This document shows positions 26,682-34,798 of a stretch of DNA of 60,512 nt, piece after piece. The notes under the pieces are model-generated. The model was not told the origin of the DNA and did not search any database. It saw only the letters and a program-made list of their open reading frames with translations. Origin of the DNA: Thiobacillus denitrificans (lineage in GTDB: Bacteria; Pseudomonadota; Gammaproteobacteria; Burkholderiales; Thiobacillaceae); contig DYFW01000003.1 of the NCBI GenBank assembly GCA_020725005.1, forward strand, positions 1 through 60,512, in the 5' to 3' direction. Position numbers and translations under genes: made by a program. Within the stretch, counting starts at the first letter, position 1; every line of letters begins with the position of its first letter.

Positions 26682-28295
26682 ATGGCCAAAAAAACCGCGC
26701 TCGACGAACTCGCCGCGCTGGCGGCTGGCCTGCGCGCCCGCATCGAGGCCGAGGTGGATGGCTTTCCGGCGGATGAATCCGCCCGTGCCGCGCGTGTTAA
26801 AAAAGCCGCAGCGGACTTCGAGTTTTTTGCACGCACTTACTTTCCGCACTACATCAACAAGCCAAACTCGCGCCTGCATGACTGGCTCTACGCCCGCCTG
26901 CCCGAGATCGCCGCCAGCCCGGATTCTGTGACGCAGGCCATCGCCGCGCCGCGAGGCGAAGCCAAGTCCACGCTGGTGAGCCAGCTTTTTGTCTTGTGGA
27001 GCGTCGCCACCGGCAAAAAGCGCTACGCCATGATCGGCATGGACGCCTTCGACCAGGCGGCGATCATGCTGGAGGCCATCAAGGCTGAACTCGAGGCCAA
27101 CCCGCGCCTGGCGATGGACTACCCGGACGCCTGCGGCATCGGGCGGGTTTGGCAGGCGGGCGTGATCGTGACGGCCAACGGCTGCAAGATCGAGGCGGTC
27201 GGCAGCGGCAAGCGCATCCGGGGCCGCCGCCACGGCCCGCACCGCCCAGACCTGTTCATTGGCGACGATCTGGAAAACGACGAAAACGTGCGCACTCCTG
27301 AGCAGCGCGACAAGCTGCAAGCATGGCTGACAAAAGCCGTATTGAAACTCGGCGGCGCGGGCGAAAAGTTCGACTGCATCGTCATCGGCACGGTGCTGCA
27401 CTACGACAGCGTGCTATCGCGCCTGTTGAAAAATCCGCTGTGGCATGGGCGCACCTTCAAGGCCATCGAGGTCTGGCCGGAAAATATGTCCGCCTGGGAT
27501 GAATGGTCGGTGCTGTACAAGCAGCACGGCGAGGCGGTGGCTGACGCCTACTACGCGGCGCATCGGGAAGACATGGACGCGGGCGCGGTGGTCAGCTGGC
27601 CTGCCGGGCGGCCGCTCGTGGCGCTGATGAAGCTGCGCGCGCGCGACGGCGCGGCGGCGTTCGACAGCGAACTGCAAAACGACCCGCTCAGTACCGACGG
27701 CGCGCCGTTTTCCAACTGCATCGACTACTGGCGTGGCGACATCGACCCGCGCTGGGTGTTCTACGGCGCGGTCGATCCCAGCATGGGGCGGGCGGGCGCG
27801 GGGCGCGACCCGAGCGCCATCCTGGTCGGCGGCTTCGACCGCGAAACCGGCGTGCTGCGCGTGATCGAAGCGCGCATCGCGCGCCGCCCGCCGGATCGCA
27901 TCATCGATGAGGTGATCGCCTTGCAGCGCCAGTACGGCTGTGTCCTGTGGGCGGTCGAGAATGTGCAGTTCCAGGAGTTTTTCAGACAGGAACTGGTCAA
28001 GCGCTCGGCGGCGGCGGGCTGCCCGGTGCCTGCGCGCGGCGTGACGCCGTCCACCGACAAGGCGCTGCGCATCGAATCGCTGCAACCGCACCTGGCGAAC
28101 AAGCTGATCCTGCTGCGGCAAGACCAGACCACGCTGATCGACCAGCTGCGCCATTTCCCGCGCGCCGACCACGACGACGGCCCGGATGCCCTGCACATGC
28201 TGTGGATGGCGGCGGCCACCGGCTACGGCACGACCGCAGGATTCCAGAGCGTGCCGCGCCGCAGCGAGCACGGAGCAAACAAGAGGATGTTTTAG
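26682..28295 (+). CDS. Terminase large subunit
   Basis: A 537-residue packaging motor. The ATPase shows a Walker A-like APRGEAKST and Walker B DLFIGDDLEND. The nuclease domain has its acidic residues in GAVDPSMG and DHDDGPDALHMLWMA. It cuts and pumps phage DNA, with flanking host DNA in Mu-like phages, into proheads. Length and order fit Mu gp28. Confidence 0.92.
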   Translation: MAKKTALDELAALAAGLRARIEAEVDGFPADESARAARVKKAAADFEFFARTYFPHYINKPNSRLHDWLYARLPEIAASPDSVTQAIAAPRGEAKSTLVSQLFVLWSVATGKKRYAMIGMDAFDQAAIMLEAIKAELEANPRLAMDYPDACGIGRVWQAGVIVTANGCKIEAVGSGKRIRGRRHGPHRPDLFIGDDLENDENVRTPEQRDKLQAWLTKAVLKLGGAGEKFDCIVIGTVLHYDSVLSRLLKNPLWHGRTFKAIEVWPENMSAWDEWSVLYKQHGEAVADAYYAAHREDMDAGAVVSWPAGRPLVALMKLRARDGAAAFDSELQNDPLSTDGAPFSNCIDYWRGDIDPRWVFYGAVDPSMGRAGAGRDPSAILVGGFDRETGVLRVIEARIARRPPDRIIDEVIALQRQYGCVLWAVENVQFQEFFRQELVKRSAAAGCPVPARGVTPSTDKALRIESLQPHLANKLILLRQDQTTLIDQLRHFPRADHDDGPDALHMLWMAAATGYGTTAGFQSVPRRSEHGANKRMF

Positions 28296-28297
28296 CC

Positions 28298-29911
28298 ATG
28301 ACCACGCTCGACCAGCACGGCCAGCCCGTCAACCTTGCCGACCTGGCGGAGCCGCAAACCGCGCGCACCGCATCGATTCGCCGCCACCTGGTGGATTCGC
28401 AGATCGCCGGCCTCACGCCGGAACGCGCTGCCGCCGTGCTGCGCAACGCCGATGCCGGGTATCTCGCCGACCAGACCCGGCTGTTCGACGACATGCTCGA
28501 CCGCGACGCCCACCTGCGAGCCGAATTCGAAAAGCGCACAGGCGCGCTGGGCACGCTCGACTGGCGCATCGCGCCGCCGGTGGACGCCTCGGCCCGCGAA
28601 AAAAAGACCGCCGCCTATGTGGAGGATCTGATCAAGAACGCGCTCGACGATTTCGAGGACGTGATCCTGCACTTGATGGAGGCAGTCGGCTACGGGTTTT
28701 CTGCCGTGGAACTGGAATGGACGCGGCTCGGCGGCGAGTGGATTCCGAAGTTCCACCCGCGCCCGCAGACCTGGTTCGTGCCGGACGAGACCCGCACCAC
28801 CTTCGGCCTTGCAGGCGGATTGTACGGCGAGGGCGGCAGCTTCGAGCCGCTCATCCCGATGGGCTGGATTCAGCACGTGGCGCGCAAGGTGAAAACCGGC
28901 TACCTGGGCCGCGCTGGCCTGTTGCGCGGCGCGCTGTGGCCGTTCATGTACAAGGCGTTTTCCATCGGTGACTTCGCCGAGTTTCTGGAGATCTACGGCC
29001 TTCCAATCATCGTCGGCAAATACATGCCGGGCGCGAACGAAGCCGAAAAAGCCAGCCTGATGGCCGCCGTGTCGGCGCTCGGGCGCGACGCCCGCGCCAT
29101 CATGCCGGACGGCATGGCGCTGGAAATCCAGAGCGTGACCGGAAGCGGCAGCGGCGGCAGCCGCCACCTCGACATGGTGGACTGGGCCGACCGCAGCCAG
29201 AGCAAGCTGATCCTCGGCCAGGTGCTCAGCGCCGAAGCCAGATCCACCGGCCTGGGCTCAGGCGTGGCCGACTTCCAGGCCGAAGTGCGGCGCGACATTC
29301 TGCAATCCGATGCCCGGCAGCTTGCCGCCACCCTCACCCGCGACCTGGTCTACCCGCTGGCGGCGCTCAACCGTGGCGGGGTGGAAAACCTGCGCCGTTG
29401 CCCGCGCTTCGAATTCGACCTGGGCGAAGCCGAAGACCTGAAACTGTTTTCGGAGGCGCTGCCCGCGCTGGCGGCGGGCGGGGCGAAGATACCGGTTTCG
29501 TGGGTGCACGAAAAACTGCGCATCCCGGAGGCGGCGGGCGATGAGCCGGTGTTTGGCGCGGTGCCGGAGCCGGAAGCGATGCCGGACGTTGACCCCTCTC
29601 CCCCCGGTAGAGGGCAGGGTGAGGGGCGCGGTGCAGCCGCCCTCGCCGCGCTGGCGATCAAGGCCGAATCCGCCCCCACCCTCGACGAACGCCTCACCGG
29701 CCGCCTCGACACCGCCGCCGCGCCCGAAGTCGCCGCCTGGCTCGACACCGTGCGTGCCATGCTGGATACCAGCGACAGCCTGGAAGAATTCCGCCAGCGG
29801 CTGTTCACTGCCTGGCCGGAACTGGATCGCGGGCAACTGGTGGAGGCCATGACCGAGGCACTGGCCGCGGCGCATCTATGGGGCATGAGCGACGTGGACG
29901 ATGAAACCTGA
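28298..29911 (+). CDS. Portal protein (Mu gp29-like, DUF935)
   Basis: A 537-residue portal protein of the DUF935 family (central part SAVELEW, FKTYG-like YGLPIIVGKYMPG, SKLILGQVLSAEARSTGLGSGVADFQAEV). It forms the ring through which DNA enters the head. Near the C-terminus a stretch encoded by a REP-like hairpin (29591-29627, DPSPPGRGQGEGRG) has been taken into the frame. It overlaps the next gene by 11 bases. Confidence 0.9.
   Translation: MTTLDQHGQPVNLADLAEPQTARTASIRRHLVDSQIAGLTPERAAAVLRNADAGYLADQTRLFDDMLDRDAHLRAEFEKRTGALGTLDWRIAPPVDASAREKKTAAYVEDLIKNALDDFEDVILHLMEAVGYGFSAVELEWTRLGGEWIPKFHPRPQTWFVPDETRTTFGLAGGLYGEGGSFEPLIPMGWIQHVARKVKTGYLGRAGLLRGALWPFMYKAFSIGDFAEFLEIYGLPIIVGKYMPGANEAEKASLMAAVSALGRDARAIMPDGMALEIQSVTGSGSGGSRHLDMVDWADRSQSKLILGQVLSAEARSTGLGSGVADFQAEVRRDILQSDARQLAATLTRDLVYPLAALNRGGVENLRRCPRFEFDLGEAEDLKLFSEALPALAAGGAKIPVSWVHEKLRIPEAAGDEPVFGAVPEPEAMPDVDPSPPGRGQGEGRGAAALAALAIKAESAPTLDERLTGRLDTAAAPEVAAWLDTVRAMLDTSDSLEEFRQRLFTAWPELDRGQLVEAMTEALAAAHLWGMSDVDDET
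29591..29627. repeat. REP-like palindromic element inside the portal gene
   Basis: GACCCCTCTCCCCCCGG, then AGAGGGCAGGGTGAGGGG, forms a GC-rich hairpin of the same class as the one near the transposase start. It is translated in frame. Confidence 0.5.
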
Positions 29912-31136
29912 TCCGATTCGCCTGCCCTTCGCCGAGCAGATCGCGTTCTTCCGGCAAAAGCTCAACCTGCCGACCGAACGCTGGGACGACATCGAGCGCG
30001 CCGCGCACGACCGCGCCTTCGTGGTGGCGGGCGCGATGCAGGCCGACCTGCTGGACGATCTGCGGCAGGCGGTGGACGCAGGCATCGCGGGCAAGACCAC
30101 GCTGGCCGAATTCCGCAAGAACTTCCTCGCCATCGTCGAGCGCCGGGGCTGGACCGGCTTCACCGGCGACGACCGCGCCACCCGGGGCCGTACCGGCGGG
30201 CGCGGGCTGGCCTGGCGCACCCGCACGATCTACAACACCAATATCCTCGCCAGCTATGCCGCCGGGCGCTGGCAGCAGTTGAACGACCCGGAGCTGCTGA
30301 AAGCACGGCCGTACTGGCGCTACGTACATTCGGATTTCGTGTCCAACCCGCGCCCGCAGCACAAGGCCTGGGGCGATGCGGGCCTCACCCTGCCGCACGA
30401 TCATCCGTTCTGGAAGACGCATTTCCCGCCCAACGGCTGGGGCTGCCGGTGCTCGGTCAAGGCCGTCGCCGCGCCCAAAGCTGGCGACGCCACCCGCCCG
30501 CCCAACGGCTGGGACACGCGCGACGCCAGGGGGCGGCTGCCGGGGATCGATAAGGGCTGGGATTACGCGCCCGGGGCGAACGTCGATACCTCGCTGCGAA
30601 CGCTGGTGCAGGACAAGCTGATCGGCTATGCCCCCGCCATCGCCAGCGCGCTGTCGCGCGATGTGACCCGGTACATTTCGACGCGCGCCGACCTGGCCCA
30701 ATTCGCCCGCGAAGCGCTGAACGACCGCCAAATGCGCGAGGATGTATGGCTGGGCTTTGTCGGCGACCGGCTCGACGGCGCTGTCGCGCGCGATGTACGC
30801 GATTACTTGATCCTGTTGCGGGCAGACGGCGTGCGCCACAGCGACAACGCACACGGGTTCGACGGCAGCAGTCAGCGTGCGCCGATACCGGAAGACTACG
30901 CGGACGCCGGAAAATGGCTGATGGATGGGCGCATCGAGCGTGCCGATCCCTATGTGGACAGGTACGGCAACGAAAAGGAACGGATCAGGGTCACGTATGA
31001 AACCGGCGGCGAGCGCAAGGTATCGATCTGGGAAATTCGTCCCGGCAAACGCAACCGGGCACTGGCGCTGGTGTCGATGTGGGTTAAGTCTCCGGCGGGA
31101 ACGCCGGACGGCGTGCCCCTTGCGGGGATGCGGTAA
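29901..31136 (+). CDS. Minor head protein (Mu gp30/SPP1 gp7-like) with C-terminal nuclease-like domain
   Basis: A 411-residue protein. Residues about 1-190 form the MuF head-morphogenesis domain, with TRTIYNTNILASYAAGR and the HPFWKTHFPPNGWGCRCSV metal-like motif. The C-terminal 100 residues (LRADGVRHSDNAHG, PEDYADAGKWLMDG, ERIRVTYETGG, KRNRALALVSMW) resemble the PBECR class of barnase/EndoU/ColE5/RelE-like domains often fused to MuF proteins and thought to be injected. That similarity is by eye. Confidence 0.85.
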   Translation: MKPDPIRLPFAEQIAFFRQKLNLPTERWDDIERAAHDRAFVVAGAMQADLLDDLRQAVDAGIAGKTTLAEFRKNFLAIVERRGWTGFTGDDRATRGRTGGRGLAWRTRTIYNTNILASYAAGRWQQLNDPELLKARPYWRYVHSDFVSNPRPQHKAWGDAGLTLPHDHPFWKTHFPPNGWGCRCSVKAVAAPKAGDATRPPNGWDTRDARGRLPGIDKGWDYAPGANVDTSLRTLVQDKLIGYAPAIASALSRDVTRYISTRADLAQFAREALNDRQMREDVWLGFVGDRLDGAVARDVRDYLILLRADGVRHSDNAHGFDGSSQRAPIPEDYADAGKWLMDGRIERADPYVDRYGNEKERIRVTYETGGERKVSIWEIRPGKRNRALALVSMWVKSPAGTPDGVPLAGMR

Positions 31137-31230
31137 GCGCCGCCGGCCTTCAAACGTCCGGAACGAACTGGGTAACCCAGGAGCCGATGCTCGCTTTCCG
31201 CGCTGCGGATTATAGATCATGGGAACGTAA
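31137..31230 (+). other. Structured non-coding gap between the gp30-like and gpG-like genes
   Basis: A gap of 94 bases that could fold into several short hairpins: CTGGG-TAA-CCCAG, GAGC-CGAT-GCTC and CCGC-GCT-GCGG. Late-gene neighbours otherwise overlap, so a gap this long stands out. It may be an RNA element; nothing more is shown. Confidence 0.35.
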
Positions 31231-31767
31231 ATGGCGCTGATACAAATCGATGTAGACGACCGCGAAGTGCTGGACGTGCTGGCAAAGCTGGCGCGCCGCG
31301 CGGGCGACCTCTCGCCCGCCCTGCGCCAGATCGGTGAAGACCTGGCGGATTCCACGCAACGCCGGTTTGCCACCGGTACCGCCCCGGACGGCAGCCGCTG
31401 GGCACCCAACAGCCCGACCACCCTGCTGCGCTACCTCGCCAGCAAGGATCGCCCGAAGGGCGTATTCGGCAAGCGCGACGGCAAGCTCACCGCCAGGGGC
31501 ATCGGCGTGGCGCTGGGCAAGAAACCGCTGGTGGACAGCGGCAACCTGGCCAGTACGATCAACTACCAGGTGGTGGACGGCGGCCGGACGCTCCTGGTGG
31601 GCAGCCCGCAGAAATACGCCGCCGTGCAGCAGTTCGGAGCGAAGAAGGGCAGCCTGGGCAAGCGCGCGCCGTGGGGCGACATCCCCGCGCGGCCCTTCCT
31701 CGGGATTTCGGCGGACGACAGGCGCAGCATCCTGGATGTGCTGCAAGCGTATTTGCTGAAACCGTAA
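31231..31767 (+). CDS. Virion morphogenesis protein (Mu gpG-like)
   Basis: A 178-residue protein of the phage virion morphogenesis family: RRFATGTAPDGSRWAPNSPTT, GVFGKRDGKLTARG, YAAVQQFGAKKG and PARPFLGISADD. In Mu, gpG helps join heads and tails or acts as a tail completion protein. It is the last gene before the second late control region. Confidence 0.88.
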   Translation: MALIQIDVDDREVLDVLAKLARRAGDLSPALRQIGEDLADSTQRRFATGTAPDGSRWAPNSPTTLLRYLASKDRPKGVFGKRDGKLTARGIGVALGKKPLVDSGNLASTINYQVVDGGRTLLVGSPQKYAAVQQFGAKKGSLGKRAPWGDIPARPFLGISADDRRSILDVLQAYLLKP

Positions 31768-31776
31768 AACAGGCGT

Positions 31777-31796
31777 TTTGAGGCGTTCAAAACACC
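31777..31796 (+). terminator. Hairpin after the gpG-like gene
   Basis: GTTTTGA, a 5-base loop and TCAAAAC form a 7-bp stem at about 31777-31796. A run of seven T lies further on (31823-31829). It probably marks the end of the first late transcript. Confidence 0.4.
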
Positions 31797-31826
31797 CGGG
31801 GTATACCCAAGTACCAGAAAACTTTT

Positions 31827-31855
31827 TTTAACGCGTTAGCGTCGATTCTAACGCG
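31827..31855 (+). repeat. Internal TTTAACGCG repeats
   Basis: TTTAACGCG (31827-31835) and TTCTAACGCG (31846-31855) match the repeats at the phage ends. They lie just before heptad array 2. Confidence 0.5.
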
Positions 31856-31867
31856 GGTTCCGGGGCA

Positions 31868-31908
31868 GCGGACAGCCGACTGCCGACTGTCCGCTGTCCG
31901 CTGTCCGC
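31868..31908. repeat. Heptad repeat array 2 (upstream of the head block)
   Basis: GCGGACA, GCCGACT, GCCGACT, then TGTCCGC three times in the opposite orientation. The halves can pair as GCGGACAG with CTGTCCGC. Confidence 0.8.
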
Positions 31909-31917
31909 TGAACCGGC

Positions 31918-31960
31918 TGAACCGCTTCACCCGGCTCCGGCCCGCGCGCGCGGGCACAGT
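31918..31960 (+). promoter_or_regulatory. Late promoter 2 (PI-like)
   Basis: Dyad TGAACCGCTTCA (31918-31929), a GCGCGCGCG tract (31944-31952) and a -10-like CACAGT (31955-31960). The dyad centre is 31.5 bases before the -10 and 44.5 before the protease ATG. No Shine-Dalgarno is seen. Confidence 0.7.
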
Positions 31961-31967
31961 TCCGGCC

Positions 31968-32981
31968 ATGAACTTCGCCGCGCTTTCCTTCGAGATCGGA
32001 TCGTCCGCCAAGGCTGTGCGTGTCCTGCCGGCCGGGCGATTCCGCTCGGCCGACGGTTCCGGACGCCCGCAGACCCCGCCCGAGGGCTGGCATCTGGATG
32101 CCGCCGCCGCAGCGGCGCTGATCGCGCGCGCCCGCGCCCGCAGCGACAAGAAGCTGATCGATTACGAACACCAGTCCATGCGCGCCAGCGAGCGTGCTCC
32201 CGTGCCGGCGGCGGGCTGGTTCTCCAATCTCTCCTGGCGCGAGCCGGGCGAAGCCGAACCCGGCGGCCTGTATATCGAGCCGGAATGGACGCCGCGCGCG
32301 GCGGCGATGATCGCCGACCGCGAATACCGCTATCTCTCGCCGCTGTTCAGCTACGACCCGGAATCCGGGCGCGTGCTCGATCTGGTGAGCGTGGCGCTGG
32401 TGAACCAGGCCGGGCTGGATGGTCTGGCCGATCTGGCCGCGCTGGCCGCAACCCAACGCTTTTACCCCGAGGAGGATCAAGCAATGATTCCGAAGCCCCT
32501 TCTGGCCGCGCTCGCCGTGGCCGAGTCCGCCACCGAAGCCGAGGCGCTGGCCGCGCTGGCCGCGCTCAAATCCGAGCGCGATGCGCTCAAGGCCGAAATC
32601 GACGCGCTCAAGACCGCCGCGCCCGACCCGGCCAAATATGTGCCGGTCGAGTCGGTCGCCAGACTGCAAGAGCAGCTCGCCGCGCTGTCCGCCGACATGC
32701 TGGCGCGCGAGGTGGACGGCATCGTCGCCGCCGCGCTGGCCGACGGGCGGCTCGCCGCCGGCCTCAAGGACTGGGCGGTCGCCCTGGGCAAGCGCGATCT
32801 GGCCGCGCTCAAGGATTTCTGCGCCAAGGCCCATCCCATCGCCGCGCTGGCCGGGATGCAGTCGGGCGGGCGCGCCCCCGCCGCGCCTGCCGGTGAAACC
32901 CTCACCCGCGCCCAGTTCGCGGCGCTTTCTGCCGAAGACCAGATGAAGAAATCGGTCGCCGGCGTCACCCTCGTCGATTAA
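31968..32981 (+). CDS. Prohead protease with in-frame scaffold (Mu gpI/gpZ-like)
   Basis: A 337-residue protein. The first 170 residues are the phage protease domain (LSFEIGSSAKAVRVLPAG, KKLIDYEHQSMRA with the putative catalytic histidine, EYRYLSPLF with the serine region). The rest is alanine-rich coiled coil typical of a scaffold. As in Mu, the scaffold can be made separately from an internal start at 32484. The protease matures the head and is itself degraded. It is the first gene of the second late block. Confidence 0.9.
   Translation: MNFAALSFEIGSSAKAVRVLPAGRFRSADGSGRPQTPPEGWHLDAAAAAALIARARARSDKKLIDYEHQSMRASERAPVPAAGWFSNLSWREPGEAEPGGLYIEPEWTPRAAAMIADREYRYLSPLFSYDPESGRVLDLVSVALVNQAGLDGLADLAALAATQRFYPEEDQAMIPKPLLAALAVAESATEAEALAALAALKSERDALKAEIDALKTAAPDPAKYVPVESVARLQEQLAALSADMLAREVDGIVAAALADGRLAAGLKDWAVALGKRDLAALKDFCAKAHPIAALAGMQSGGRAPAAPAGETLTRAQFAALSAEDQMKKSVAGVTLVD
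32484..32981 (+). CDS. Scaffold protein from an internal start (gpZ-like)
   Basis: The ATG at 32484 lies in frame within the protease gene and has a strong ribosome site (GAGGAGG, eight bases before). It encodes 165 residues of mostly coiled coil (ALKSERDALKAEIDALKT) that would guide coat assembly. Mu gpZ is made in exactly this way from gene I. Confidence 0.72.
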   Translation: MIPKPLLAALAVAESATEAEALAALAALKSERDALKAEIDALKTAAPDPAKYVPVESVARLQEQLAALSADMLAREVDGIVAAALADGRLAAGLKDWAVALGKRDLAALKDFCAKAHPIAALAGMQSGGRAPAAPAGETLTRAQFAALSAEDQMKKSVAGVTLVD

Positions 32982-32999
32982 GCCTGAAGGAGCATTCGC

Positions 33000-34151
33000 A
33001 TGGCCAATACCCTTACCGGGCTGATCCCGGACTTCTACAAGAGCTTCCAGATCGTCTCGCGCGAACTGGTGGGCTTCATCCCCGCGGTGACGCTCGACCC
33101 CGATGCGGCCCGCGCCGCCGTCGGCCAGCAGATCAAGGACTACAAGACCCGCACCGCCGCCGCCGTGGACATCGTGCCCGGCATGGAAGTGCCGGACGCG
33201 GGCGATCAGACGGTCGATCCGGCGCAGTTCACCATCACCAAGAGCCGCATGGTGCAGATTCGCTGGACCGGCGAGGAGGAACGCGCGCTGGCCGCCGGCC
33301 ACACCGCCAGCGCCATCCGCGTGAAGCAGATCGCGCAGGCGATGCGCACGCTCACCAACGAGATGGAGGCCGACCTGGCCGGCCTGTACACCCGCGCCAG
33401 CCGCGCCTACGGCACGCCCGGCACCACGCCCTTCGGCACCGCCGGCGACTACTCCGACGCCGCGCAGGTATTGAAAATCCTGCAAGACAACGGCGCGCCG
33501 CAGTCGGAGATGAGCCTGGTGCTCAACACCGCCGCCGGCGCGAACATCCGCGGCAAGCAGGCCGACGCCGACAAGGTGGGCACCGCCAACATTCTGCGCC
33601 AGGGCGTGCTGGACGACCGCCACGGTTTCATGCTGCGCGAATCCGCCCAGGTGAAAACCCACACCAAGGGCACGGCGGCGGGCGCGACCACCAATGCGGC
33701 GGGCTATGCCGTGGGTGCGACCACGATCACGCTGGCGGCTGCCGGCACCGGCACCCTCGTCGCAGGCGACGTGGTGAGCTTCGCGGGCGACCCGAACAAG
33801 TACATCGTGGCCAGCGGCGACACCAACGTGGCCGACGGCGGCACGATCACGCTCGCCGCGCCCGGGCTGATGCAGGAGATTCCGGCGGCCGCCACCGCGA
33901 TCACCGTAGCCAACGGCGGCCCGCGCATGCTGGCCTTCCCGCGCAGCGCGCTGGTGCTGGCCACCCGCCTGCCCAGCCTGCCCGCCGACGGCGACAAGGC
34001 GGTGGACCGCACGACCGTGACCGATCCGGTATCCGGCATCAGCTTCGAGGTAGCCCTGTACCCCGGCTTCCGCCAGATGAACTGGACCATCGGCGCGGCC
34101 TGGGGCGTGTACGCCGCCAACCCGGAGCACGTGGCGACCCTGTTGGGCTAA
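33000..34151 (+). CDS. Major capsid protein (HK97 fold)
   Basis: A 383-residue coat protein in the place of Mu gpT. The sequence pattern is closer to P22-type coat proteins: N-terminal helix, long E-loop region (VPGMEVPDAGDQTVDPAQFTI), an inserted beta-rich domain (about 220-305, GATTITLAAAGTGTLVAGDVVSF...) like the P22 I-domain, and a C-terminal PGFRQMNWTIGAAWGVYAA. AAGGAG precedes the ATG. It forms the shell over the scaffold encoded upstream. Confidence 0.85.
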   Translation: MANTLTGLIPDFYKSFQIVSRELVGFIPAVTLDPDAARAAVGQQIKDYKTRTAAAVDIVPGMEVPDAGDQTVDPAQFTITKSRMVQIRWTGEEERALAAGHTASAIRVKQIAQAMRTLTNEMEADLAGLYTRASRAYGTPGTTPFGTAGDYSDAAQVLKILQDNGAPQSEMSLVLNTAAGANIRGKQADADKVGTANILRQGVLDDRHGFMLRESAQVKTHTKGTAAGATTNAAGYAVGATTITLAAAGTGTLVAGDVVSFAGDPNKYIVASGDTNVADGGTITLAAPGLMQEIPAAATAITVANGGPRMLAFPRSALVLATRLPSLPADGDKAVDRTTVTDPVSGISFEVALYPGFRQMNWTIGAAWGVYAANPEHVATLLG

Positions 34152-34165
34152 GTCAAGGCACCCAT

Positions 34166-34197
34166 TGGCGAACCCGGAGAAAACTTCGGGTTCGCCA
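34166..34197 (+). other. Hairpin downstream of the capsid gene
   Basis: TGGCGAACCCG (34166-34176) and CGGGTTCGCCA (34187-34197) form a perfect 11-bp stem with a 10-base loop, followed by only three T. It may be an attenuator or stability element. The spot matches the RNA element described downstream of gpT in Mu-like phages. Confidence 0.55.
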
Positions 34198-34217
34198 TTT
34201 CAACGAGAGGAGCGCGC

Positions 34218-34394
34218 ATGGAAACCCTGCTGGTGAAACGCGAGGGCCATCCGGACGGGGTGGTGCTGATCAACGCCGCCGATTTCGACCCGCAGACGGA
34301 AACGAAAGTCGAGCCGGCTGCCGTTGCGCCGGCTGAAACCGAAGCGCCGGCTGAAACCGAAGCGCCCGCCAAGCCCGCGCGCAAGCGCGGCTGA
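34218..34394 (+). CDS. Small protein after the capsid gene
   Basis: A 58-residue protein: a short folded start (METLLVKREGHPDGVVLINAADFD) and a low-complexity tail repeating APAETE before a basic end (KPARKRG). GAGAGGAG precedes the ATG. It resembles small proteins at this place in B3-like phages; the function is unknown. Confidence 0.62.
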   Translation: METLLVKREGHPDGVVLINAADFDPQTETKVEPAAVAPAETEAPAETEAPAKPARKRG

Positions 34395-34396
34395 TC

Positions 34397-34798
34397 ATGC
34401 CCTACGCCACCCTGGCCAACCTGATCGAGCGCTTCGGCGAGCTGGAACTCACCCAGCTCACCGACGCCGCCAGCCCCGGCCTCATCGACGAGGCGGTGGT
34501 GGCGCGCGCGCTGGCGGACGCCGAGGCGGTGGTGGATGGTCACCTGGGCGGGCGCTACACCCTGCCGCTGGCGACGGTGCCGCCGGTGCTGGTTGGCGCG
34601 GTGTGCGATCTTGCGCGCGCCCGGCTGTACAAGGATGCGCTGCCCGAGGTCGTGGCAAAACGCGCCGACGAGGCGATGAAATATTTAACCCTGCTGGGCC
34701 AGGGCAAGATCACCCTCGGCATGGCCCCCGAGCCGGTTTCGACGCGCGATGCGCGCATCGTGTCCGGCGCGCGACGCCGCGAGGGGATCGGGCTGTGA
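34397..34798 (+). CDS. Head-completion/connector protein (Mu gp36-like, DUF1320)
   Basis: A 133-residue DUF1320 protein (MPYATLANLIERFGELEL, DAEAVVDGHLGGRYTLPLA, LARARLY). In Mu-like phages this is gp36, a connector between portal and tail. It overlaps the next gene (GTGA). Confidence 0.87.
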   Translation: MPYATLANLIERFGELELTQLTDAASPGLIDEAVVARALADAEAVVDGHLGGRYTLPLATVPPVLVGAVCDLARARLYKDALPEVVAKRADEAMKYLTLLGQGKITLGMAPEPVSTRDARIVSGARRREGIGL

